64,000 nucleotides of DNA. Source: DYFT01 sp041695085. GTDB lineage: Bacteria; Bacteroidota; Ignavibacteria; UBA10030. Location of the stretch: NCBI GenBank assembly GCA_041695085.1, contig JBGFRO010000037.1:1-64000 (forward strand), given 5' to 3'. Below the pieces are notes generated by a model. It made no database searches. It had not been told where the DNA came from and saw only the letters and a program-made list of their open reading frames with translations. This document shows, piece after piece, positions 17,665 through 26,139 of the stretch. Positions within the stretch are counted from its first letter, which is position 1, and each line of letters opens with the position of its first letter. A program made the translations under genes and the position numbers.

Positions 17665-18660
17665 TTAACTCCGGAGAATTTGTTCGATCGCGTTCAATTC
17701 ATCTTGAGCAAAAGAAAGGTTGTTCAGCGTTCCCACCGCGTCTTCGATTTGACGAACCTTACTCGCACCGATCAAGGCAGAGGTCATCGTGGGATGGCGC
17801 AGCACCCACGCGATTGCCATTTGGGCAAGCGTTTGTCCTCGCCGTTGAGCGAGGTCATCAAGACGCTTTGCCTTCTCGATTCGTTCAGGCGTTACTTGTT
17901 CGGGTTTGAGGAAGCCGTGCGGCTTCGCGGCGCGCGAATCTTCCGGAATGCCACTCAGGTACTTATCCGTGAGCAACCCTTGCGCGAGAGGAGAGAATGC
18001 GATACATCCAACGCCTTCCTCCCACAAGACGTGCAGGAGGTTCTCTTCGATCCAACGCTCGAACAGGCTGTACTTAGGTTGGTGGATCAGACACGGGGTT
18101 CCGAGTCGACGTAGTATTTCTACCGCTCGTTTCGTGTCCTCCGCTGAGTAGTTCGAGATGCCTACATAAAGCGCCTTGCCGCTGCGAACGGCGTGATCCA
18201 AGGCCATCATGGTTTCTTCCAGCGGCGTTTCTGGATCGGGACGATGTGAATAGAAGATGTCGACGTAGTCGAGTCCCAATCGCTTGAGGCTCTGGTCGAG
18301 GCTTGCAAGGAGATATTTTCGTGACCCCCACTCGCCGTACGGTCCGGGCCACATCAGGTATCCCGCTTTGGTGGAGATGATCAATTCATCTCGGTACGGG
18401 TCGAGGTCTTGTCTCAGAATCCTACCGAAGTTCTCTTCGGCAGAACCGGGGGGCGGACCATAATTGTTGGCAAGGTCAAAATGGGTAATACCGAGATCAA
18501 ACGCTCGGTGGATCATCGCACGAGCATTTTCGAAATCATCTACTCCGCCAAAGTTGTGCCACAGGCCGAGCGAGACAGCGGGCAACTTGAGTCCGCTCCG
18601 ACCGCAACGATTGTACCGCATCGAGCCATAGCGGGTTGATGACGGTGAGTAGGTTGTCAT
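17665..18660 (-). CDS. Aldo/keto reductase (YghZ-like)
   Basis: A 331-residue TIM-barrel NADPH oxidoreductase. The catalytic tetrad elements are recognisable: D and Y in FDLANNYGPPPGSAEENFG, K in IISTKAGYLMWPGPYGEWGS and H in VDIFYSHRPDPETPLEETM. The insert and the SAEENFGRIL motif match the AKR14/YghZ group, which reduces L-glyceraldehyde-3-phosphate and methylglyoxal. A detoxification role is likely. It is transcribed alone, 183 bases after copA ends. Confidence 0.87.
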   Translation of the reverse strand: MTTYSPSSTRYGSMRYNRCGRSGLKLPAVSLGLWHNFGGVDDFENARAMIHRAFDLGITHFDLANNYGPPPGSAEENFGRILRQDLDPYRDELIISTKAGYLMWPGPYGEWGSRKYLLASLDQSLKRLGLDYVDIFYSHRPDPETPLEETMMALDHAVRSGKALYVGISNYSAEDTKRAVEILRRLGTPCLIHQPKYSLFERWIEENLLHVLWEEGVGCIAFSPLAQGLLTDKYLSGIPEDSRAAKPHGFLKPEQVTPERIEKAKRLDDLAQRRGQTLAQMAIAWVLRHPTMTSALIGASKVRQIEDAVGTLNNLSFAQDELNAIEQILRS

Positions 18661-18843
18661 AATGTTTGAGGTGATGATGAACGTGTTACATCAACACACT
18701 GTCGCAAACTGTTAGCAATGCAACCTGAACGTCGCAAAAATGTGGAGCAATATCAACATGGGGCTCGGCGCGATTCACAGAAACAATGGGAACATCAGCA
18801 GAGCGAGCCGTGACTCATCGAAATTGACTTGCAGCGATGTATT

Positions 18844-21087
18844 TCAAATCCTCGCAACTCGTAATCTCAGCGAGTTCATGACGACACTCACCGATGAAAA
18901 CGCCATCGCCGCCGCTGCATACATTGGGTTCAACCATCCCAGCGCGGCCACGGGAATTCCGATCACGTTGTAGATGAACGCCCAAAAAAGATTCTGTTTG
19001 ATCGTGCCGACGGTCTTCTTCGAAAGCGTGATCGCTTGAAGGACTCCGCGGAGATCACCGCGCATCAGTGTCACATCGGCCGTTTCCATCGCAATGTCCG
19101 TGCCGGTCCCCATGGCAATCCCCACATCTGCCTGGGCAAGGGCCGGCGCATCGTTGATGCCATCACCCACCATCGCAACAATGCGACCGGTGTTCTGTAA
19201 CGACTTCACCTGCATCGCCTTCTCTTGCGGCAACACTTCGGCGATGATCTCGTCAACGCCCGCCTCTTTTCCGATGGCTTCGGCTGTTGCACGCCGGTCG
19301 CCGGTTATCATCACAACCTTTATCCCGAGTTTCTTCAACCCCACTATTGCCTCCTTCGAGGTTGGTTTGATCGTGTCTGCAATCGCAAGAATGCCGGAAA
19401 GCTCCCCGTTGACGGCAACGAAAATGGGTGTCTTCCCTTCGCTTGAAAGTCGGTTCACCGGCTCCTCGGCCTTTGCAAGTTCAATCGAGAATTCTCGCAT
19501 CAGCTTATCGTTCCCGACTGCTACAGCGTTTCCATCAACGATAGCTGTAATGCCGAGTCCTGTATACGATTGAAACCCTTCCAGTTCTTTGAGAGCAAGT
19601 TCCTTTCTTCTGGCATGTTCGACGATGGCCTGACCGAGCGGATGTTCGGATCTGTTCTCTACGCTCGCAGCTAATTGTAGAAGTGTATGCTCAGACCTTC
19701 CATTGATCGGAATAATGTCGGTCAGGGTCGGCTTTCCCTCCGTGATCGTCCCTGTTTTGTCCAGCACGACGACCTCGATCTTTTGCGCGCGTTCAAGGCT
19801 TTCAGCATTCTTGATCAAAATACCCCGCGTTGCACCAAGGCCCGTGCCCACTATGAGCGCAGTGGGTGTTGCCAAGCCGAGCGCGCAAGGACACGCGATG
19901 ATCAGGACTGCGATGAAGTTGATCATGGCCGCTGTGAAGGAAAGCCCTCCGATGAAATACCAGAGGAGAAACGTGACGATGGAAATTGCAATTACCACCG
20001 GCACAAAGACCGCGGCGATTTTGTCCACCAGAGTCTGAATCGGAGCTTTCGAGCCCTGTGCTTGCTCCACCAGCCGAACGATGTGCGCAATCACGGACTC
20101 ATGTCCGACAGCGGTGGCCTTCACTTCGATGCTGCCGTTCTTATTGATGGTTCCGCCAATAACTTTCTGGCCAGCAGTTCGTTCGACGGGGAGGCTCTCA
20201 CCTGTCATCATCGATTCGTCGATGGATGTAACGCCGGCTAAGATGATGCCGTCGACGGGGATGCGCTCGCCGGGCCTCACAACGACGATATCATCGTGAA
20301 CAACCTCGGCAATCGGCAATTCCACTTCATTGTCGTGACGGCGCACGCGTGCCGTTTTCGGCTGAAGGCCGAGGAGCGACTTGATTGCCTCGGAAGCGCG
20401 CTGTTTAGCTTTCGCTTCGAGCAAACGACCCATTAAGATCAATGTAACGATCACGGCTGCCGTGTCGAAATACACATGCGTTCGCGTCTCAGGAGGAAAC
20501 CAATGCGGAAACAGAACAACGAAAGTGCTGAAGAGATACGCCGTGCCGGTCCCGACCGCCACGAGTGTGTTCATATCCGACCTGAACCGTTTGGCCAGCT
20601 TCCAGGCAATGGTGAAAAAGCGCTTGCCCGAGACAACCATCACGAGCGTTGTTGCAATGAGTAGGAGCTTATTGGTGTCTTCCATCGAAAGCGGCCACCA
20701 CGCCATAAACCCCGCCAAAAGCGGGGTCATCATCGCCATGCTGACGAGCGTGATGGGCAATGTGAGCACGGCGCTGAAGATGAATTCGCGTTTGAGCGTT
20801 GTCAAACCTTCCGAAGGTCGCGAAGGAGAGCGCGTGGAAGCTTCGGAAGGTTGCTCTGCCGGTACCACCAATTTGTATCCTGCTTCATCCACCGCGCGGG
20901 TAAGCGTATCCAACTGAACTTTTGAAGGATCGAACGTAAGCGTCACCTTCTCGGTGGCAAGGTTGACGTTTGCCTCCTGCACACCATCGATTTTCTTCAG
21001 CGTCTTCTCAACACGCAGCACACAGCTTGCGCAGGTCATGCCCTCAACAGGGAGGGTGAGTGTTTGGATGGATTGATCGTTGCTCAT
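18844..21087 (-). CDS. copA: Copper-exporting P1B-type ATPase
   Basis: ATG 21087 (MSNDQSIQTL) gives 747 residues. One N-terminal HMA domain carries C19-x2-C22 (GMTCASC). The transport core has TGES (295-298), the copper-selective CPC (399-401, IIACPCALGLATPT), the phosphorylated D443 in DKTGTITEG, and GDGINDAPALAQADVGIAMG. Eight membrane spans are expected. It pumps Cu(I) out of the cytoplasm. The small HMA gene lies 19 bases upstream in the same operon. Only one metal domain is fused, against two in many homologues, so the separate HMA protein may supply the second. Confidence 0.94.
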   Translation of the reverse strand: MSNDQSIQTLTLPVEGMTCASCVLRVEKTLKKIDGVQEANVNLATEKVTLTFDPSKVQLDTLTRAVDEAGYKLVVPAEQPSEASTRSPSRPSEGLTTLKREFIFSAVLTLPITLVSMAMMTPLLAGFMAWWPLSMEDTNKLLLIATTLVMVVSGKRFFTIAWKLAKRFRSDMNTLVAVGTGTAYLFSTFVVLFPHWFPPETRTHVYFDTAAVIVTLILMGRLLEAKAKQRASEAIKSLLGLQPKTARVRRHDNEVELPIAEVVHDDIVVVRPGERIPVDGIILAGVTSIDESMMTGESLPVERTAGQKVIGGTINKNGSIEVKATAVGHESVIAHIVRLVEQAQGSKAPIQTLVDKIAAVFVPVVIAISIVTFLLWYFIGGLSFTAAMINFIAVLIIACPCALGLATPTALIVGTGLGATRGILIKNAESLERAQKIEVVVLDKTGTITEGKPTLTDIIPINGRSEHTLLQLAASVENRSEHPLGQAIVEHARRKELALKELEGFQSYTGLGITAIVDGNAVAVGNDKLMREFSIELAKAEEPVNRLSSEGKTPIFVAVNGELSGILAIADTIKPTSKEAIVGLKKLGIKVVMITGDRRATAEAIGKEAGVDEIIAEVLPQEKAMQVKSLQNTGRIVAMVGDGINDAPALAQADVGIAMGTGTDIAMETADVTLMRGDLRGVLQAITLSKKTVGTIKQNLFWAFIYNVIGIPVAALGWLNPMYAAAAMAFSSVSVVMNSLRLRVARI

Positions 21088-21106
21088 GTTTTTCTGATTC
21101 AAGATT

Positions 21107-21316
21107 TCAGTTTGCGGAAACAACTGTATAGCCCGCTTCTTGGACGGCATGTGTTAATTGTTCCCACGTCACTCGGGTCTCGTCAATGACTAACGTAGCC
21201 CTACCAATTTGCACCTCTTCAACTTGGACGCCTATGAGTTTACCAAGTTCTCTTCGCACCGCCATCACGCAATGTCCGCAAGTCATTCCTTCGATTGTCA
21301 GTTCAATTGTTTTCAT
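21107..21316 (-). CDS. Small HMA-domain copper-binding protein (CopZ-like)
   Basis: A 69-residue stand-alone heavy-metal-associated domain with C13-x2-C16 (GMTCGHCVMAV) and the late DETRVTWEQLTHAVQEAGYTVV helix. Such proteins carry Cu(I) to CopA-type ATPases. It is the first gene of the copA operon, divergent from the LuxR-type gene. Confidence 0.88.
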   Translation of the reverse strand: MKTIELTIEGMTCGHCVMAVRRELGKLIGVQVEEVQIGRATLVIDETRVTWEQLTHAVQEAGYTVVSAN

Positions 21317-21435
21317 GAAAAATCTCCGAGGTTAGATTACTGTTGCCCTTCAACGCTTACAGTATAGAGAAAACAACAAGCCGAGTCGTTACACAATGTT
21401 TGGAAAATGTTACAAAACCCAGACTGAGGCATAGC

Positions 21436-21464
21436 TTGACAATGCCGAGAGCGTAATATATATT
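21436..21464 (+). promoter_or_regulatory. Sigma-70-type promoter for the LuxR-type gene
   Basis: TTGACA (21436-21441) and TATATT (21459-21464) are 17 bases apart, an almost ideal housekeeping promoter. The expected start is about 21470, some 25 bases before the GTG start at 21495. Confidence 0.7.
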
Positions 21465-21494
21465 CGCAGATAATAATATAACTGGGGAGGAGCT

Positions 21495-22151
21495 GTGAAA
21501 GCAAATACATTGTTGGATGAATTCCACCGTTTTTTCTTCCACGAAAGTCGTGATGCGATATGGCTTGGTGGTCTTGAGAAACCGATGTTGTTATCGCTTC
21601 CGGCGGAAAAGCAGGTTCAACATCTCATCCAGCATGCATATCTTGCGGATTGTAACAAAAGCTTTGCCCTCATGTACGGATGCGCGATGCCAGCAGAACT
21701 CATCGGTGTCAGGTTTCCTGAGTTGTTTCTCCTCTCAGATCCCTCAAATATCGGTAATTTGAAACGGTTTCTCGTTTCAGGGTTAAGAATTCACGATGCC
21801 ATCACGCACGAGCGTGACCGGCATGGTATGTCGGTGTACTTCTTCAACACATGCGTGGGAGTGATTGAAAACGGAAGCTTACTACGAGTATGGGGGACAC
21901 AGCGGTGGATTACGGATGAACGCTTGGTAGACGTTCTCAAAAATCTCGAACTCCTTTCCGCTGTCCAACGAACAATCTTTGACACAACAGTTCAGGGAAG
22001 AACACTGAAGGAAATAGCCGCAGCAACCGGTCTTGCCATAAGCACGGTGGAAACGCACCGGAAGCGTCTGTTGAAGAAGTTCGGACTTCACTCAATCCAA
22101 GAGCTGCTGCTTGTCGCCGGCCAGTTGCATCTGATTCGAAAGAATGAATAG
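21495..22151 (+). CDS. LuxR-type transcriptional regulator with PAS-like sensor region
   Basis: GTG 21495 follows GGGGAGGAG at a good distance. The N-terminal ~115 residues resemble a PAS sensor (HAYLADCNKSFALMYGCAMPAELIGVRFPELF), and the C-terminal part is a LuxR/GerE helix-turn-helix (GRTLKEIAAATGLAISTVETHRKRLLKKFGLHSIQEL). There is no receiver domain, so it probably responds directly to a ligand. It stands immediately before the peptide/ABC cluster and is the likely regulator of that cluster. Its last 125 codons are repeated at 27127-27531. Confidence 0.82.
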   Translation: MKANTLLDEFHRFFFHESRDAIWLGGLEKPMLLSLPAEKQVQHLIQHAYLADCNKSFALMYGCAMPAELIGVRFPELFLLSDPSNIGNLKRFLVSGLRIHDAITHERDRHGMSVYFFNTCVGVIENGSLLRVWGTQRWITDERLVDVLKNLELLSAVQRTIFDTTVQGRTLKEIAAATGLAISTVETHRKRLLKKFGLHSIQELLLVAGQLHLIRKNE

Positions 22152-22179
22152 CGGTCATTGTTGAAAAAATTCGTCAAGA
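21775..22179 (+). repeat. Direct repeat, left copy (405 bp)
   Basis: Same length and about 98% identical to 27127-27531. The eight differences I counted are all transitions, and most are silent in the regulator's frame. It covers the 3' half of the LuxR-type gene and 28 bases beyond its stop. Confidence 0.9.
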
Positions 22180-22204
22180 TCGGGAGGTGTCACAAATTTT
22201 CGAT

Positions 22205-22234
22205 ACCCCCTGTCGTAATTTTTTGACAGGGGGT
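22205..22234 (+). promoter_or_regulatory. Strong hairpin upstream of the peptide gene promoter
   Basis: A perfect 10-base inverted repeat, ACCCCCTGTC / GACAGGGGGT, with a 10-base T-rich loop. No T-run follows the 3' arm, so it is not a classic terminator in this direction. It lies just before the TTGACA of the next promoter and could be an operator or the end signal of the regulator transcript. Confidence 0.5.
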
Positions 22235-22239
22235 GAGTA

Positions 22240-22269
22240 TTGACATGGAAAAAAGCGTTTGATTACATT
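22240..22269 (+). promoter_or_regulatory. Promoter for the peptide/ABC operon
   Basis: TTGACA (22240-22245) and TACATT (22264-22269), spaced 18 bases. The following TACATTTG (22264-22271) also matches the TAnnTTTG element of Bacteroidota promoters. The predicted leader before the peptide ATG at 22465 is about 190 bases. Confidence 0.5.
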
Positions 22270-22332
22270 TGTCACGTTTAGGTTTTTCTTTTGGATTTTG
22301 CATTGAAAAAAACCTTGCTCGCTGGTCTGTTG

Positions 22333-22449
22333 ATGATGAACTACGGTAAAGCGCTCGGCCGGCCCCCGAGTGCCGAGCCGGAGTTCGTGATTGGCAGACG
22401 GGCCGCAGCGGGGAGGGAGAAAATGAACTCACCTACCAACTACTATTGA
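22333..22449 (+). CDS. Possible small leader ORF ahead of the peptide gene
   Basis: ATG 22333 opens 38 codons (MMNYGKALGRPPSAEPEFVI...SPTNYY) ending 15 bases before the peptide ATG; TTG 22303 would add KKTLLAGLL-type residues. No clear ribosome site precedes either start. It contains the hairpin GCTCGGC (22353-22359) / GCCGAGC (22372-22378). It may be an attenuator leader, a second small peptide, or chance. Confidence 0.25.
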   Translation: MMNYGKALGRPPSAEPEFVIGRRAAAGREKMNSPTNYY

Positions 22450-22464
22450 GGAAAGGATCTCATC

Positions 22465-22665
22465 ATGAAGAGGAAACTTCTCTCATTGTTTTTTGCCGTT
22501 GCTCTTACAACGGCAGTTCCAGTTGTGAGTTGGGCGGGCCCCTGTGAAGACGCACTCATGCGATGCGCGGACGATTGTCGAGCGGTGTATTCACAGGAGT
22601 GGCTTCAAGATTGGTGTGTCACGGGATGCGCAATACGGTACCTCTTTTGTGTAAATCCCGAATGA
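22465..22665 (+). CDS. Secreted six-cysteine peptide with mirror-symmetric spacing
   Basis: ATG 22465 follows GAGGAAAGGA. The 66-residue precursor has a classic signal peptide (MKRKLLSLFFAVALTTAVPV, cleavage probably after SWA). The mature 42 residues contain six cysteines spaced C-x6-C-x3-C-x12-C-x3-C-x6-C, the same read from either end. Two CxxxC motifs facing each other across a short linker are the hallmark of disulfide-stapled helical hairpins (alpha-hairpinin-like folds), so three nested disulfides are predicted. There is no double-glycine leader. It is the first gene of a same-strand cluster with a beta-propeller, a CPPC thioredoxin-like protein and an ABC exporter. I do not recognise the family; a toxin, bacteriocin or signal peptide is possible. 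Confidence 0.72.
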   Translation: MKRKLLSLFFAVALTTAVPVVSWAGPCEDALMRCADDCRAVYSQEWLQDWCVTGCAIRYLFCVNPE

Positions 22666-22748
22666 TAGCCCGAGTGACTATGCCCAAATTCACAGGGCAT
22701 AGTCACTTTGTAAATGTGCTTTGTCGGAAGTATCGAGAGTTAAGTGGA

Positions 22749-23729
22749 ATGCTAAAACCTGCAACGTATCTTTTCTCGTTTCTTCTTATTGTTTTGATTA
22801 GCACGACAAACGCTCAAACTCTTCCCTATCTTCATGATCTTAAGGACGTTGTTGTTATCAAACAGGATGAGGGAAACATCCTGAGCGCTTTCGCGCTTGC
22901 CTTCTTGCCGAACCACAATGTCGTTGTGACTGACAAGCTTGATTATTCGATCAAGAAGTTTAATCTCCACGGCAAGATAATACAACAGGCGGGGGGAAGA
23001 GGTGTCGGTCCAGGGCTTTTTCGCGAACCCGGCCCGCTTGATGCTTTCTCAAATCGCATAGCCGTTGCTGACCTTGCTTCAACTCGAGTGCAGATTCTCG
23101 ACGATCAACTTCAATTTATACGTCAGGTGAATGTCTCGGGAGTGCTCATCGATGCAAAATTTGATAATTCGGGACGATTGTGGATTGCTACCCACTCTGG
23201 GTTCAAAGGTACTGCGTTAACATGCTTTTCAACAGAAGGCAAGCCTGTACAGCAGATATCCCCACGCAACTCGACGGGTGAAATCTTTGGTGATATCTTT
23301 TCGCTTGCTATCACACACGAGGACAACATTATTCTTGTTTATGCCATAAGAAACAGAGTCGAGGTCTGGGATGCGAATGGACGATTCATTAGAGAATTTC
23401 AAGTGCCTGGTATTCCGCTGAAGCCCAAATCATTGACTCCAATTCCCCGATTCGGCAAAAGAGTGGAAATCCCTGACGGAAAGCTTTTCTGGTCGGCTGC
23501 ATCGGATCGTCATGGTTTAATCTATATCCTTGCTGCGGATTATACGCCGTTGAAGCATCGCAACGTCTACGTGCTGGACAATAAGGGAGACCTAAGAGCT
23601 ATCCTTACACTGCCTCAACCATCAGTCTCCATTCGAATTGGGCCGGATGGATATCTCTACTCGATTGATGCAAAACGAACGACCGTTAGAAAGCACTCTA
23701 TTCCGAAAGAGCTGGGTAAATCCAAATAA
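22749..23729 (+). CDS. Secreted 6-bladed beta-propeller (NHL-like) protein
   Basis: I place the start at ATG 22749, where a signal peptide begins (MLKPATYLFSFLLIVLISTTNAQ); an ATG at 22662 overlapping the peptide stop would add 29 residues that mask it. The mature ~300 residues show repeated blades with the NHL pattern (IKKFNLHGKIIQQAGGRGVGPGLFREPG; RVQILDDQLQFIRQ; GRLWIATHSG; RVEVWDANGRFIREF; GLIYILAADYTP). Such propellers bind peptides or carbohydrates outside the cell. Next to the six-cysteine peptide, a role in binding or presenting it is plausible inference. Confidence 0.78.
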   Translation: MLKPATYLFSFLLIVLISTTNAQTLPYLHDLKDVVVIKQDEGNILSAFALAFLPNHNVVVTDKLDYSIKKFNLHGKIIQQAGGRGVGPGLFREPGPLDAFSNRIAVADLASTRVQILDDQLQFIRQVNVSGVLIDAKFDNSGRLWIATHSGFKGTALTCFSTEGKPVQQISPRNSTGEIFGDIFSLAITHEDNIILVYAIRNRVEVWDANGRFIREFQVPGIPLKPKSLTPIPRFGKRVEIPDGKLFWSAASDRHGLIYILAADYTPLKHRNVYVLDNKGDLRAILTLPQPSVSIRIGPDGYLYSIDAKRTTVRKHSIPKELGKSK

Positions 23730-23740
23730 TAGGCGAGTCT

Positions 23741-24346
23741 ATGTCTTCCTTAAAGAGTGTCGATGGGGAACGTCAGATCGCAACGTATCTCCCAAAGAGA
23801 AAAACAAGACAGAAATTGATCGTCACGCTGTGTCTGGTTTTTGCGGGAACGCTCTTCGTCGTTGGCTTGGGGGAACACATATCCCCACCAAAAGAGAATA
23901 AGCCAGCAGCAAACCTGAATATCAGTCCGTTACTTCAGTATCTTGAGACGCAGAGGCCTTCCGCGCTCGCTCACACACGGAATAGTCAATTGATATTCTT
24001 GTTGTATTTCCCAGACTTCAATTGTCCGCCTTGCATTGACAGCTTCCTCGAATTGGCTGACATGCTTCGAGTGGAACACCCGCAAGAGGCACGACATCGG
24101 GCCATCGCAGTCTTCAAGCCGGATGAAGTGGCAGATCCTTCAAACCCGATCCGTCTCGTGAGATGGGCTCAGGCGAGTGGGCTCATATTCCCAGTTTTCA
24201 TTATTCCGGACTCCATTGTCACACGCACGGGGTTCGTGAAAAGTTGTGTAGCAATAATTGATTCATCTGGAAGACTTTTGTTTTCAGAAGCATTCCCTAT
24301 GAGCAGGGAAAATCTCTCAACCGCAATGAGATTATGGTTGCAGTAG
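23741..24346 (+). CDS. Membrane-anchored thioredoxin-like protein with CPPC motif
   Basis: A 201-residue protein with a short cytoplasmic N-terminus, one transmembrane helix (about 25-43) and a periplasmic thioredoxin-like domain containing C95-PP-C98 (YFPDFNCPPCIDSFLELADML). The usual cis-proline region is weak (IFPVFIIPDS), so the fold call rests on the CPPC-helix and the strand pattern. It could form, shuffle or reduce disulfides; with a six-cysteine peptide three genes upstream, an oxidative folding role is attractive. It begins 11 bases after the propeller gene. Confidence 0.7.
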   Translation: MSSLKSVDGERQIATYLPKRKTRQKLIVTLCLVFAGTLFVVGLGEHISPPKENKPAANLNISPLLQYLETQRPSALAHTRNSQLIFLLYFPDFNCPPCIDSFLELADMLRVEHPQEARHRAIAVFKPDEVADPSNPIRLVRWAQASGLIFPVFIIPDSIVTRTGFVKSCVAIIDSSGRLLFSEAFPMSRENLSTAMRLWLQ

Positions 24347-24443
24347 CCGACAGATCTGATGGTTGAAAAAACGGTCATGTTCACTCTCTAGACTTTATTC
24401 TTGGTAAACGCAAGGTTCAAGTATTGCTCCGAGAACATTCCTC

Positions 24444-25193
24444 ATGTCAAACGTTTCTCAACTCTTGCCTCAAAGCAAGCCTTGGTGGAAATTGTATTTG
24501 TATCCATCATTCAATCCGCAACATCCATCGACTCGGGCATCTGTGAATCCAACGTTTTTTGCTTCTACAGTGCCTTTCGCAATCCTGTTGCTGACTGCAT
24601 TTACCTGTACGTATTGGATTCTTTCCAGCGAGCATTTCTTTGAACGCATTCATGAAGAGGCATATGCTCGCGCAACAACAGAGGAACAACGAGAAGCGCT
24701 GAACAACGCGAGAGAAGCAACCGAACTTGCACTCGCTAGCGAGAGTGCGAAGATTTATTTCGGAGTTCACGTTGCGTGGGTGGTAGGAAGGAGCTTTGTT
24801 GTCCTTCTTCTTTCCTGCTGGCTTCTATTATCATGGATATCAAGTAGGTGGGACCTCTTTCTGCCGTCGTACCTCAGCTGGCTTAGTGTCTCGGGTGTAC
24901 TCTCACTTGGTTTCATCATCCATACAATCATCCAATTGGTTCTTCACGAACAGACGATCAATATAGGCCCCGCGCTTCTATTTGAGCCTGTTGACAAATC
25001 AGATTCTCTCTACTCAGTGTTAACGCGTATCGATCTGTTTACATTATTGTTTCTTTGGGCAACTTCGATCCGGTGGTCCAACATATACGGTGAGAGTAAG
25101 TGGGCCGTGTTTTTCATAACTTGTAGCACGGTGGTTGTACTTGCTCTCCTGTCGATGTTATTAGACATACAGTTTTTCCTGTTCAATATATAG
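24444..25193 (+). CDS. Polytopic membrane protein (Yip1-like)
   Basis: A 249-residue protein with about five transmembrane segments (TVPFAILLLTAFTCTYWIL; VVGRSFVVLLLSCWLLLSWI; LSVSGVLSLGFIIHTIIQLVL; IDLFTLLFLWATSI; VFFITCSTVVVLALLSMLL) and an N-terminal KPWWKLYLYPS motif typical of Yip1-like proteins found beside ABC transporters. A charged helical loop lies between helices 1 and 2. It probably belongs to the export or immunity machinery of the cluster. Confidence 0.6.
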   Translation: MSNVSQLLPQSKPWWKLYLYPSFNPQHPSTRASVNPTFFASTVPFAILLLTAFTCTYWILSSEHFFERIHEEAYARATTEEQREALNNAREATELALASESAKIYFGVHVAWVVGRSFVVLLLSCWLLLSWISSRWDLFLPSYLSWLSVSGVLSLGFIIHTIIQLVLHEQTINIGPALLFEPVDKSDSLYSVLTRIDLFTLLFLWATSIRWSNIYGESKWAVFFITCSTVVVLALLSMLLDIQFFLFNI

Positions 25194-25221
25194 CTCCTGA
25201 AGGGACTCCTAAGGGTCAACG

Positions 25222-26139
25222 ATGAACGAAATCATTGAGACTAAAGAAGTTTACAAGAAATATTCTTCCGCTTTCGGAAGAAAGAAGGTCGAAGCGTTGC
25301 GTGGTGTTTCACTTACGGTTGCTCGTGGAGAAATCGTTGCCCTGTTGGGACTGAATGGGGCGGGGAAATCAACCATGGTAAAGCTGCTTCTCGATCTTGT
25401 TCGCCCAAGCTCTGGAAAAATTCTGCTCTTTGGGGAATCGGTAAGCAACCAACGGTGGAAAGGCAGGGTGGGATACCTGCCGGAATCGTTCACAGCTCCA
25501 CAAGCAATGACGCCGCAACGCGTGTTGCGCTATTTGGGTCAACTGAGCGGTTTTAAGGGAAAAGTACTAAACGACAGAATAGAACAAATGCTTGAGATGC
25601 TTGGCTTGCGTGAAGTAGCCAGGCAGAAGGTGCAAACGTTTTCAAAGGGAATGGTGCTGCGACTGGGAATTGCGCAGGCCTTGATGCATAACCCAGAGCT
25701 CCTTATTCTCGATGAACCAACTGATGGACTTGATCCTGCGGGCAGAAGGCTGATCCGAAATATGCTTGTGGATTTGGCAAACAAAGGCGTCACTATCCTT
25801 ATAAACTCTCACCTGCTCTCTGAGGTTGAACTCATCGCCCATCGGGTAGGTATCTTACATAAGGGTCGATTGATCGTTCTGGGGGGTCTTCCCGAATTGC
25901 TACCGCAGAATCAACACTTTGAGGTAGAAACAGCCGCTCAACCGGCGATGAACAAACAATGGAGTTTTCGACCGACGCCAACAGGCTGGTCTTGCGAGGT
26001 ATCGTCCCCGGAAACTCTTCAACAGCTACTTTTCTTCTTGCAGTCTTGTTCTGTACAGGTCCTGTCGGTGAAGCCAGTACAAACGACGTTAGAAGATGTG
26101 TTCTTCAAGCACATTTCAAAGGCATCCGATGATCAATAG
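25222..26139 (+). CDS. ABC transporter ATP-binding protein
   Basis: A 305-residue ATPase with Walker A GLNGAGKST (43-51), Walker B LLILDEPTDGLDP (160-172) and an H-switch region (INSHLLSEVELIAHR). The signature motif reads FSKGM instead of LSGGQ, common in the DrrA/CcmA-type export group. The C-terminal ~80 residues form an extra domain. With the permease that overlaps its stop it forms an ABC-2 exporter, a type used for antibiotic or peptide export and self-immunity. Confidence 0.92.
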   Translation: MNEIIETKEVYKKYSSAFGRKKVEALRGVSLTVARGEIVALLGLNGAGKSTMVKLLLDLVRPSSGKILLFGESVSNQRWKGRVGYLPESFTAPQAMTPQRVLRYLGQLSGFKGKVLNDRIEQMLEMLGLREVARQKVQTFSKGMVLRLGIAQALMHNPELLILDEPTDGLDPAGRRLIRNMLVDLANKGVTILINSHLLSEVELIAHRVGILHKGRLIVLGGLPELLPQNQHFEVETAAQPAMNKQWSFRPTPTGWSCEVSSPETLQQLLFFLQSCSVQVLSVKPVQTTLEDVFFKHISKASDDQ

